DNA of 9,880 nucleotides, taken from Rickettsiales bacterium (lineage in GTDB: Bacteria > Pseudomonadota > Alphaproteobacteria > Rickettsiales > Deianiraeaceae). The translations under genes and the position numbers were made by a program. The stretch spans positions 1 through 9,880 of the forward strand of contig CANDYN010000033.1 of NCBI GenBank assembly GCA_947424985.1, read 5' to 3'. Below, one piece after another: positions 1 to 5,580 of this stretch (position 1 is the first letter of the stretch; the number at the start of each line of letters is the position of its first letter). The notes beneath the pieces are model-generated. The model was given only the letters and a program-made list of their open reading frames with translations. It had not been told where the DNA came from and searched no databases.

Positions 1-315
1 GATAAGAGTAAAGATAATGTTTCAGAAGATGAGCTGAATACAGTAATGGATAATTTGCGTTCGACGCAATTGGTTAAACTGTATGAACAGTTGAGCGAAA
101 CAAAGGTTAAACTGCATGAGCAGTTGAGTGAAACAAAAATTTTGCTCACCCATGAGAAAGAAAAACTGGAAAATGCACTGAATAAATTCACTCAAGAGGA
201 ATTGGGGTATATAAAAGAATCAATGCCTGATATGCCAATGAAGTCGACTCAGATGGATTTAGAAGGATGGCAAGATTTGAATAATAAGATTTATGTCTGG
301 ATTCAAAGGATGTGA
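1..315 (+). CDS. 3' end of a coiled-coil protein of unknown function (5' end outside window)
   Basis: The frame is open from base 1 and stops with TGA at 313-315. The ATG at 46 is probably internal, because 15 sense codons precede it in frame. The visible 104 residues are hydrophilic and rich in Glu, Lys, Leu and Gln. Residues encoded at 73-138 form two 11-residue units (VKLYEQLSETK, then VKLHEQLSETK) followed by another charged, Leu-spaced stretch, which suggests a coiled-coil rod. No enzyme motif is visible. The stop falls just where a second ORF opens in another frame with similar hydrophilic composition (GTG at 312). The gene may therefore be frameshifted and the two ORFs may once have been one protein. 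I do not recognise the family; a surface or secreted structural role is possible but unsupported. Confidence 0.6.
   Translation, partial: DKSKDNVSEDELNTVMDNLRSTQLVKLYEQLSETKVKLHEQLSETKILLTHEKEKLENALNKFTQEELGYIKESMPDMPMKSTQMDLEGWQDLNNKIYVWIQRM
73..138 (+). repeat. 33-bp tandem duplication inside the coiled-coil ORF
   Basis: Two adjacent 33-bp copies (73-105 and 106-138) match at 29 of 33 positions. Of the four differences, three are synonymous third-position changes and one turns Tyr into His. Each copy encodes 11 residues, so the duplication lengthens the helix without changing frame. The mostly silent differences suggest the repeat has been kept under protein-level selection. Confidence 0.85.
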
Positions 316-701
316 CATACCTGTCGAATACGTCTGATTATCACAAGGCGTTGGGAAGATTGCGCATAGATTGTAAGCAATGGTATAACCTGAATGAGGC
401 ACTCGGAAAACTCATTTACCAGAAATCTCAAGAGAAAAGTTTTCAAGATAATCAAAGCTTTAATCAGCAGTATGGTCAACAAAGCACGCAACAGAACCAG
501 GGTCAGCAACAATTCGTTGTTAAGGCTCTTGGCAATACCGGACCGCAGCAACAGTTCCAGCAAAACCAATATAACATATATAGCCAAAACTTGAATCAGC
601 AACAGATACAGCAAAATCAGAGTCAGGTAAATAGTTTTCAAAAAGGAGAGGAAGGCGGCAAAAAGAATCAGAAAAATCAACAGGCAACACAAAAGCGTTG
701 A
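312..701 (+). CDS. Gln/Asn-rich hypothetical protein, possibly the frameshifted C-terminal part of the preceding gene
   Basis: This 129-codon ORF begins with GTG at 312 inside a GTGA overlap with the preceding stop and ends with TGA at 699-701. Its first 45 or so residues are mixed-composition (Trp, Tyr, Leu, Arg) and could fold. From about residue 50 on it is dominated by Gln and Asn with a basic tail (GGKKNQKNQQATQKR), a disordered, low-complexity region. No signal peptide or membrane segment is present, and no Shine-Dalgarno sequence precedes the GTG. Two readings are possible: a translationally coupled second gene, or the C-terminal half of the upstream protein displaced by a one-base change. 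Adding one G near 309 would join the frames as ...IQRDVTYLSNTSDY.... I favour the second reading slightly. A hairpin terminator follows at 718-763. Family not recognised. Confidence 0.5.
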   Translation: MTYLSNTSDYHKALGRLRIDCKQWYNLNEALGKLIYQKSQEKSFQDNQSFNQQYGQQSTQQNQGQQQFVVKALGNTGPQQQFQQNQYNIYSQNLNQQQIQQNQSQVNSFQKGEEGGKKNQKNQQATQKR

Positions 702-717
702 AGCAGTCTCTGTAGCC

Positions 718-763
718 AAAAAAGCTTGATAGCCGGGTCGGTGGTGAGGCCGTTAAGCTTTTT
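718..763 (+). terminator. Hairpin terminator after the Gln-rich ORF
   Basis: AAAAAGCTT (719-727) is the exact reverse complement of AAGCTTTTT (755-763), with a GC-richer loop region that can add a GCC/GGC pairing (732-734 with 748-750). The A-tract and T-tract lie in the stem ends, giving a possible bidirectional rho-independent terminator. It sits between the end of the Gln-rich ORF (701) and the tRNA promoter (775), where a terminator is expected. Confidence 0.55.
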
Positions 764-774
764 ACCAAAAACGC

Positions 775-802
775 TTGACAATAAAAAAAATAACTTTATC
801 GT
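775..802 (+). promoter_or_regulatory. Predicted sigma70-type promoter of the tRNA
   Basis: A perfect -35 box TTGACA lies at 775-780. After 16 bp comes a weak -10 candidate TATCGT (797-802). Transcription would start around 809-811, essentially at the mature tRNA 5' end (811), which fits a tRNA promoter with a very short leader. The -35 is convincing; the -10 is only a partial match. Confidence 0.55.
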
Positions 803-810
803 AAAGGTAT

Positions 811-886
811 GGGTTCGTAGCTCAGTGGTTAGAGCAGGGCGCTCATAACGCCTTGGTCGCAGGTTCAATCCCTGCCGGACCCACCA
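811..886 (+). tRNA. tRNA with CAT anticodon, probably tRNA-Ile2 (lysidine type), otherwise elongator tRNA-Met
   Basis: A full cloverleaf can be drawn. The acceptor stem is GGGTTCG (811-817) with CGGACCC (876-882), including one T-G wobble. The D stem is GCTC/GAGC (820-823, 832-835). The anticodon stem is GGGCG/CGCCT (837-841, 849-853) around the loop CTCATAA, with anticodon CAT at 845's neighbours 844-846. The T stem is GCAGG/CCTGC with loop TTCAATC. A discriminator A (883) and an encoded CCA (884-886) follow. CAT can be initiator Met, elongator Met or Ile2. The initiator is unlikely because the 1-72 pair is G-C. The D-loop to variable-loop pattern (GTGGTTAGAGCAG..., G27-U43 wobble, TTGGTCGC before the T arm) resembles E. 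coli tRNA-Ile2, the substrate of TilS, which converts C34 to lysidine. That identity assignment is from remembered sequence and is moderate. The opposite-strand ORF 843-1403 ends inside this gene. Confidence 0.9.
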
Positions 887-1403
887 CTTGAGAGCTACTG
901 GTTTTATAATAGCACCAATCTATTGGTTTTGGAAATATTTGCCACCATTTTTTGTTTGTGGCGATTATTTTTTTATCAATCATGCCTTGAATGAAATCTT
1001 CTGAGTTTATAAAAAAATGTCCATAAGATTCAATTTGACTGAATTTACATTGATCAATTCTTAGTGCCACAGTTCCGGTTAGCATGGCGTTTTGTATATA
1101 TGAGTTAACCTTTTCTTGATGAAACACCGTACAATTCGATTTATCATTTATAAGCGGAAATCTTGCATTTTTGAAATATACAGTAAATTCACGACGTTTT
1201 TTTTTTGCATTTTTAAGATGAGGAATGTCAAATTTTATTCCATTTGATCCGACGATTTCAATAAATTTTATATCAAAAACTTCGCAATTTGAGTGTTTTT
1301 TTTCATCAATTGATTTGAAGGCAAGAGAGGAGATCATTATCACTATTAAAAACATACTTTGCTTTGTTAAGAAACGAAGCTTATGAGATAAATATGCAAA
1401 CAT
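843..1403 (-). CDS. SNase-like (thermonuclease-fold) protein, apparently non-catalytic, reading into antisense tRNA
   Basis: The 186-residue ORF starts at ATG 1403. Residues 17-30 are hydrophobic and could be a signal anchor, so export or membrane attachment is likely. Residues about 74-148 resemble the staphylococcal-nuclease fold in order: a VYFKNARFPL strand, Cys91, an EK-containing helix, a strand, then the SYGHFFI segment and a late helix. At motif level the catalytic Arg and Glu of RLxxIDTPE appear replaced (Tyr76, Leu84), and the YGR arginine is His129, so nuclease activity is doubtful. The last 13 residues (174-186, VGPAGIEPATKAL) are the antisense of the tRNA 3' half, and the TGA stop is the complement of tRNA bases 843-845 in the anticodon loop. 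The native C-terminus may lie near residue 170. The SNase assignment is by eye and tentative; that the ORF is real upstream of the tRNA is more secure. Confidence 0.55.
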   Translation of the reverse strand: MFAYLSHKLRFLTKQSMFLIVIMISSLAFKSIDEKKHSNCEVFDIKFIEIVGSNGIKFDIPHLKNAKKKRREFTVYFKNARFPLINDKSNCTVFHQEKVNSYIQNAMLTGTVALRIDQCKFSQIESYGHFFINSEDFIQGMIDKKIIATNKKWWQIFPKPIDWCYYKTSSSQVVGPAGIEPATKAL

Positions 1404-1404
1404 C

Positions 1405-1432
1405 TTGACTTTTTATTTTATATATGTAGATT
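1405..1432 (+). promoter_or_regulatory. Predicted smpB promoter
   Basis: TTGACT (1405-1410), 16 bp, then TAGATT (1427-1432). The implied start near 1440 leaves a leader of about 20 bases before the smpB ATG at 1462. A second TAGATT follows at 1432-1437. Consensus fit is good at -35 and fair at -10. Confidence 0.5.
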
Positions 1433-1456
1433 AGATTACAGAAATTTAAAAATCAA
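1428..1456 (-). promoter_or_regulatory. Predicted promoter of the SNase-like gene, facing the smpB promoter
   Basis: On the minus strand TTGATT (1456-1451), 17 bp, then TAATCT (1433-1428). The start would be near 1421, leaving about 18 bases before the ATG at 1403. Its -10 box occupies the same bases as the -10 box of the opposing smpB promoter. Confidence 0.4.
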
Positions 1457-1461
1457 CAAGT

Positions 1462-1908
1462 ATGTCCATAATAGTTGAAAATAAAAAAGCCAGATTTGAA
1501 TATTTCATAGAAGAGGTATTTGAAGCGGGAATTTGCCTTTTGGGAAGCGAGGTTAAATCGATTCGTGCAAAAAATGTTAGCTTTAGCGATGCTTTTATTG
1601 TACTAAAATCAGGCGAGCCTTATGTTTTGAACATGAAAATTACAAAATATCCGCAATGCTATGTAGCCGAGCAACATGATCCGGCACGAGATAAAAAAGT
1701 ATTACTCCATAAGAATCAAATTAACAGAATTTTTGGGAAAATGCAGGACAAGGGTTATTCGGTAATTCCATTAAATTTACATATAAGAAATGGAAAAATT
1801 AAATTAGATATTGCACTGGTAAAGGGGAAAACATTGTACGATAAAAGACATACAATAAAAGAACGAGATTTAAAGCGTGACTCAAGAAGGGGCGGAGATG
1901 AAACTTAA
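1462..1908 (+). CDS. smpB: SsrA-binding protein SmpB
   Basis: SmpB binds the tRNA-like domain of tmRNA and brings it to stalled ribosomes for trans-translation. The 148-residue length is normal for the family. Family motifs appear in order: NKKARFEYFI at the N-terminus, EAGICLLGSEVKSIR, a YVLNMKI strand, EQHDPARDKKVLLHKNQI, GYSVIPLNLHI, KLDIALVKGKTLYDKR and the basic tail KERDLKRDSRR, which enters the ribosomal mRNA channel. The ATG at 1462 is chosen because it directly precedes SIIVENKKA; there is no Shine-Dalgarno sequence. The gene has its own predicted promoter. Its TAA stop (1906-1908) overlaps the stop of the convergent ATPase gene. The tmRNA gene itself (ssrA) is not in this window. 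Confidence 0.95.
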   Translation: MSIIVENKKARFEYFIEEVFEAGICLLGSEVKSIRAKNVSFSDAFIVLKSGEPYVLNMKITKYPQCYVAEQHDPARDKKVLLHKNQINRIFGKMQDKGYSVIPLNLHIRNGKIKLDIALVKGKTLYDKRHTIKERDLKRDSRRGGDET

Positions 1909-2582
1909 TTTTGAAAATAATCTTTTGTTTTAACGAGCAGTTTATTTTTGTTTGAAAAATCTATTACTTCGTCGCAAATTTTTTTTGCAAACTCAAGGTC
2001 ATGCGTTACAATAACACTTGTAATTCCATTTTCTTTGAGCGTCATCAATACTGACAATACTTCGCCTTTGGATATTTCATCAAGCGAAGCAGTTGGTTCG
2101 TCGATCAATAGAATTTTATTTTCACACATAAGGGATCTAATTATTGCAATTCTTTGTTTTTGTCCACCCGAAAGTTTTGCCGGATATTGAGTTAAAACGC
2201 TTTCTGGTATTGAAAAAAGTTCGATATATTTTTTTACATTTGCTGCTATTTTTTCGCTATCTTGATTGGTAAATTTTGCTGCGTATGTGATATTTTCAAG
2301 TGCCGTCATGTTATTAAAAAGATTGAAATCTTGAAATATAAAACCAAGACTGTGTCTGATTTTTTTGATATTTTTTTCTGATAAAATATCTTTAAATATC
2401 AAAATTCCTCCACTTGTTTTTTCTTCAAGTCCGCCGAGCATTTTCAAAAAAGTTGTTTTGCCACAGCCCGATTTTCCGATAATTCCCGTGCAAATTCCAG
2501 TCTTGATCGATAAATTAACATCTGTCATGATTATATTTTTACCGAATCTTTTTGATAAATTCTTACACTCAATTGCGACCAT
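1905..2582 (-). CDS. ABC transporter ATP-binding protein, polar amino acid (GlnQ/ArtP/HisP) type
   Basis: This 225-residue cytoplasmic ATPase powers amino-acid import. It carries Walker A GKSGCGKTT (36-44), Q-loop Gln84 in FIFQD, signature LSGGQKQR (137-144), Walker B ILLIDEP (157-163), D-loop SLD (166-168) and H-loop His194 in VTHD. All catalytic residues are present. The start is placed at the ATG at 2582 because family members begin MxxIxxxNLxKxFG. An in-frame ATG at 2615 would add 11 residues with no counterpart and lengthen the overlap with the permease. With the chosen start the gene overlaps the upstream permease gene by 14 bp, indicating translational coupling in one transcript. The closest family is PAAT (GlnQ/ArtP); the exact substrate cannot be read from the sequence. 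Confidence 0.92.
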   Translation of the reverse strand: MVAIECKNLSKRFGKNIIMTDVNLSIKTGICTGIIGKSGCGKTTFLKMLGGLEEKTSGGILIFKDILSEKNIKKIRHSLGFIFQDFNLFNNMTALENITYAAKFTNQDSEKIAANVKKYIELFSIPESVLTQYPAKLSGGQKQRIAIIRSLMCENKILLIDEPTASLDEISKGEVLSVLMTLKENGITSVIVTHDLEFAKKICDEVIDFSNKNKLLVKTKDYFQN

Positions 2583-3951
2583 ATTTAAAAAAATGTTTTT
2601 CAAGCAAGACCCCAATAATAAAAACCATCATGCACATTATATAGTAAGCCGCACCGGCAGTCAAAAGTGGTGCTATAAAATCATAGGTTTGAGATATTTG
2701 AACGTCTGCACGTCGCATTATATCATATTCACCGATCATAGATATAATTGCAGATTCTTTAATTAAAGAAATCAGTTCTTGAGTTAGAGATGGAAATATA
2801 CTTCTAATTGCTTGTGGTGCAACTATATCTTTATATATATAGAATTTTGGTATATTTAGTGTTTTTGCTGCTAAAATTTGTCCATTTGGAACATTTTTAA
2901 TTCCGGCACGTAAAATTTCAACTAAATATGCACTGGAATTGATACTGAAGGCTATAACTCCGGATATAAAAATTGATATTTCACGTCCGATTAATTTGGG
3001 AAGCAAAAAATAAATAAAAGTTAGCTGAACAAGAATTGGAATTCCACGTAAAATTGATACATAAGCTATTGCTATCGATCTTATGATTTTTATTTTCGAA
3101 AGCCGCATTGGAAGTATTATATTTGCAATTAAAAAACCAAGCAAGAATGCAGAAATTGCATATTTAATTGTCACGAGTGAGCCTTTTAATATCCAGATTA
3201 TTGCTTTAAAATCGGTATTTTTGTTTTTATTACCCAACAAATTTTCTTTGACTATATAATCAATAACTCCATTATTTTTAAATTTAATAATTGCGTCATT
3301 TATCTCTTTTTTGTATTCAAAATTTTTCCTAAAAGCTATTGCATTTCCCCCACTTGACTTTATTTCCGGTATAAAATATTTAAATTCTCCATCCTTTATC
3401 ATAGCAATTCCGGATAATTCATCGATTGCAAAAAAATCAATATCTCCGCGACGAAGATGATAAAGTCCAGCTGTAGCTTGTTTTACACCAAAGGAACTTG
3501 ATCCAGATTTTTGTAAAATATTATTGATATCAAGCTCTTGCACGCTTCCAATTTGCACGCCTATTTTATTATTTGAAATCTTGCTTTGGTCGCATTTTTT
3601 TTCATTTTTACAAATAAAAATAGTTTTTGTATTATAATAAACTTTTGAAAAGTCAACGAGTTTTTCTCGTGCTTTTGTTTTGCTGAGCCCTGATATTGCT
3701 ATATCAACTTTTCCTACGTTTAGTGAAGCAATTATGGATTTAAAATCCATTTGAACAAAGCGAAAAACAAGCCCTGTTTCAGCCGAAATTGCCTTAATTA
3801 TATCGATATCTATACCATATAATTTTTCGTTTTCTATATACTCAAATGGTGGATAGTCCGGGGAAGTTGCAACGATTATTTCGCGTGCATTGGCATTTAG
3901 CGATGAAAAAATAGACACAAGGATGTAAATTTTCGCAACAAAGAAACGCAC
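2569..3951 (-). CDS. Amino-acid ABC importer: substrate-binding protein fused to permease
   Basis: This 460-residue protein joins two parts normally encoded separately. Residues 1-22 are a signal peptide with an ANA cleavage motif (20-22). Residues 23-235 are a type 3 periplasmic amino-acid-binding domain, beginning EIIVATSPDYPPFEY and containing GIDIDIIKAI and KVDIAISGLSKTKAREKLVDFS. Residues 250-455 are a HisM/GlnP-type permease with about five membrane segments, RGIP at 302-305, and the EAA coupling loop around 345-379 (EILRAGIKNVP... to KDIVAP) that docks on the ATPase. The layout places the binding domain in the periplasm, tethered to the inner-membrane channel, as known for GlnP of Gram-positive bacteria. 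The downstream ATPase gene overlaps by 14 bp, so the two genes form a complete importer. The ligand-binding Arg-Asp pattern and GIDIDI suggest polar amino acids, but the specific substrate is not determined. Confidence 0.92.
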   Translation of the reverse strand: MRFFVAKIYILVSIFSSLNANAREIIVATSPDYPPFEYIENEKLYGIDIDIIKAISAETGLVFRFVQMDFKSIIASLNVGKVDIAISGLSKTKAREKLVDFSKVYYNTKTIFICKNEKKCDQSKISNNKIGVQIGSVQELDINNILQKSGSSSFGVKQATAGLYHLRRGDIDFFAIDELSGIAMIKDGEFKYFIPEIKSSGGNAIAFRKNFEYKKEINDAIIKFKNNGVIDYIVKENLLGNKNKNTDFKAIIWILKGSLVTIKYAISAFLLGFLIANIILPMRLSKIKIIRSIAIAYVSILRGIPILVQLTFIYFLLPKLIGREISIFISGVIAFSINSSAYLVEILRAGIKNVPNGQILAAKTLNIPKFYIYKDIVAPQAIRSIFPSLTQELISLIKESAIISMIGEYDIMRRADVQISQTYDFIAPLLTAGAAYYIMCMMVFIIGVLLEKHFFKYGRN

Positions 3952-3973
3952 AAATATTAAATATTATCGTCAA

Positions 3974-4000
3974 ATATTATATATATAATTTTATTGTCAA
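3974..4000 (-). promoter_or_regulatory. Candidate promoter of the importer operon
   Basis: In the very AT-rich divergent gap 3952-4053, the minus strand has a consensus -35 TTGACA (4000-3995) and TAATAT (3979-3974) 15 bp later. The spacing is short, and other AT-rich -10 options exist, so the exact pairing is uncertain. The same bases read TTGTCA on the plus strand (3994-3999), so the fdxA promoter may overlap. Confidence 0.35.
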
Positions 4001-4053
4001 ATTTTTATTGCAATTTATTTTGTAAAGAGTAAAAATTTAAAAAATTATACAAA

Positions 4054-4380
4054 ATGGCATATATAGTAACTGAAAATTGCATAAAGTGTAAATACATGAC
4101 TTGTGTTGAGGTTTGTCCGACTGACTGTTTTCACGAAGGTGAAAATATGTTAGTAATTAACCCTGATAACTGTATTGATTGTGGAGTTTGTCAGATTGAA
4201 TGCGATGCAAATGCTATCTTTCCTGAAAGTGAGGAGTTATTAAATTGGATTGAGCTTAATAAGAAGTATTCACAAGTTTGGCAAAAAATTACCGAGCCAA
4301 AAAAATCTCCGAAAGATGCCGATAAATTTAATGGAGAAACTGGGAAGTTTGAAAAGTATTTTGAGGAAAATTTGAAATAA
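4054..4380 (+). CDS. fdxA: Seven-iron ferredoxin (3Fe-4S + 4Fe-4S), FdxA family
   Basis: This is a 108-residue soluble electron carrier. Cysteines at 9, 12, 17, 21, 25, 40, 43, 46 and 50 match the Azotobacter FdI pattern. By that homology Cys9, Cys17 and Cys50 bind the 3Fe-4S cluster; Cys21, Cys40, Cys43 and Cys46 bind the 4Fe-4S cluster; Cys12 and Cys25 are extra. The C-terminal extension from about residue 60 (Trp65, KKSPKDADKFNG) is also typical of alphaproteobacterial FdxA. One oddity is that the usual Pro after the last cluster cysteine is Asp51 (ECDANAIF instead of ECPxxAIx). The start follows from the conserved AYIVTENC opening; no Shine-Dalgarno sequence precedes it. The redox partner is unknown. 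The stop codon directly abuts the stop of the convergent pgk. Confidence 0.95.
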   Translation: MAYIVTENCIKCKYMTCVEVCPTDCFHEGENMLVINPDNCIDCGVCQIECDANAIFPESEELLNWIELNKKYSQVWQKITEPKKSPKDADKFNGETGKFEKYFEENLK

Positions 4381-5574
4381 TTACATTTCGATTTTTTGTT
4401 TGAGCGGTTCGATCGCAATTAAGCTTCCATTTTCAAGATATTCTAAAAATGCGCCGCCGCCGGTTGATACAAATGAAAATTCATCAGCAACACCGGACAT
4501 TTTCGCGCAAAAGACAGCATCTCCGCCCCCAACTATTGACTTTACTTTTCCGATTCTTGTGAAATATGCGATAGATCTTGCGAGTGATTCGCTTCCGACG
4601 TTGAACGGACGAACTTCGTTTAGCCCCAAGGGTCCATTCCATATTACATTTTCCGAGCTTTTGATTTCATCATCTAGGAGTTTTAATGTTTGTATTCCGC
4701 AATCTAATATATAATCATCCTTCTCAACTTTTGACGCGTCCAAAACTTTACAGTTTAATGGAATCTTGAAAGACTTTGATGTCATGACATCTATTGGCAG
4801 TATTAATTTACATCCACTTTTTTTTGCTTTTTCAAGTATATCTTTTGCATTTTCTATTTGATCTTTTTCGCAAAGTGAAAAGCCTATTTCAAGATCCATT
4901 GCGGCAAAAAATGTATTTGCCATGCCGCCTGCAATAAAAATGCTTGAGCAGGTTTTCATCATATTTTCGACGAGTTTTATTTTTGAAGAAATCTTTGATC
5001 CACCAATGATGCAAAAAGTTTTTTTACTTTGGTCAAGGGTTTCGTCAATTTTTTTTACTTCATTTGCTAAGTTAAGTCCAGCGAAGGATGGTAAATATTT
5101 TGTTATTCCGTATAGAGATGCGTGTTTTCTATGCGAACAAGCAAAGGCATCATTTACGTATATTGTTCCGTAGTTTGCAAGTATTTGTGCAAAATGATCA
5201 CTCCCTTCCTCTTCCTCTTTATAGAACCTAAGGTTTTCCAGCATGAAAACTTCCCCGGATTTTCCATTCTTTACAATTTTAACTGAATCTTCAGATTTTA
5301 TTTCTTCGATAAAAGTTATTTTCGTATCAAGCATTTTTTCAAGCTCTTTGTGTATTGGTTTTAAGGAGTATTTTACATTTCTTTCGCCGTCTGGCCGACC
5401 AAAGTGGCTTGTAATAACAACTTTTGCGTGATTTAAAATTAAATATTTTATGGTTTGAATTGAAGCCTCAAGCTTTGTTTTATCCAAGATTTCAGCCCCA
5501 TCTATTGGTACATTTAAGTCGCAACGGAGTAGGGCTGTTGTATTTGTTACTGTGTAATCAGATACAATATTCAT
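4381..5574 (-). CDS. pgk: Phosphoglycerate kinase
   Basis: The enzyme interconverts 1,3-bisphosphoglycerate + ADP and 3-phosphoglycerate + ATP in the cytoplasm. The 397-residue length is normal. Substrate-side motifs in the N-domain are RCDLNVP (17-23), SHFGRP (56-61), ENLRF (113-117) and DAFACSHR (142-149). The nucleotide-side C-domain shows GGSKISSK (191-198), IWNGPLG (311-317), GGGD (349-352) and STGGGA (370-375). RCDLNVP deviates mildly from the usual RVDFNVP, and GPLGLNE from GPMGVFE; the enzyme looks intact. It starts 6 bp after the stop of the upstream repeat protein, so both are probably on one transcript starting near 6060. No gapA or other glycolytic gene is adjacent. In an intracellular bacterium it would serve truncated glycolysis or gluconeogenesis; this role is inferred. 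Confidence 0.96.
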   Translation of the reverse strand: MNIVSDYTVTNTTALLRCDLNVPIDGAEILDKTKLEASIQTIKYLILNHAKVVITSHFGRPDGERNVKYSLKPIHKELEKMLDTKITFIEEIKSEDSVKIVKNGKSGEVFMLENLRFYKEEEEGSDHFAQILANYGTIYVNDAFACSHRKHASLYGITKYLPSFAGLNLANEVKKIDETLDQSKKTFCIIGGSKISSKIKLVENMMKTCSSIFIAGGMANTFFAAMDLEIGFSLCEKDQIENAKDILEKAKKSGCKLILPIDVMTSKSFKIPLNCKVLDASKVEKDDYILDCGIQTLKLLDDEIKSSENVIWNGPLGLNEVRPFNVGSESLARSIAYFTRIGKVKSIVGGGDAVFCAKMSGVADEFSFVSTGGGAFLEYLENGSLIAIEPLKQKIEM

Positions 5575-5580
5575 GATAGA

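Noticed and set aside
285..315. Programmed -1 ribosomal frameshift between the first two ORFs
   Set aside because: No slippery heptamer of X-XXY-YYZ type and no clear downstream stem-loop near the junction; simple mutation or two coupled genes explains it better.
303..719. 138-codon minus-strand ORF, very Leu/Ile-rich, looking like a membrane protein
   Set aside because: It is the antisense of CAG/CAA/AAT-rich coding sequence, which reads as Leu, Ile and Val codons. The plus-strand frame has a terminator and sensible composition.
718..763. Rickettsia-type palindromic repeat element
   Set aside because: Only one short hairpin, intergenic, with A and T tracts as in a terminator; no second copy in the window and no insertion in a coding frame.
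1404..1461. tmRNA (ssrA) gene near smpB
   Set aside because: Looked for a tRNA-Ala-like acceptor/T-arm and a tag reading frame; none is present on either side of smpB.
2365..2766. 133-codon plus-strand ORF across the importer genes
   Set aside because: It lies antisense to two well-supported ABC transporter genes with all motifs intact; its composition is that of a shadow frame.
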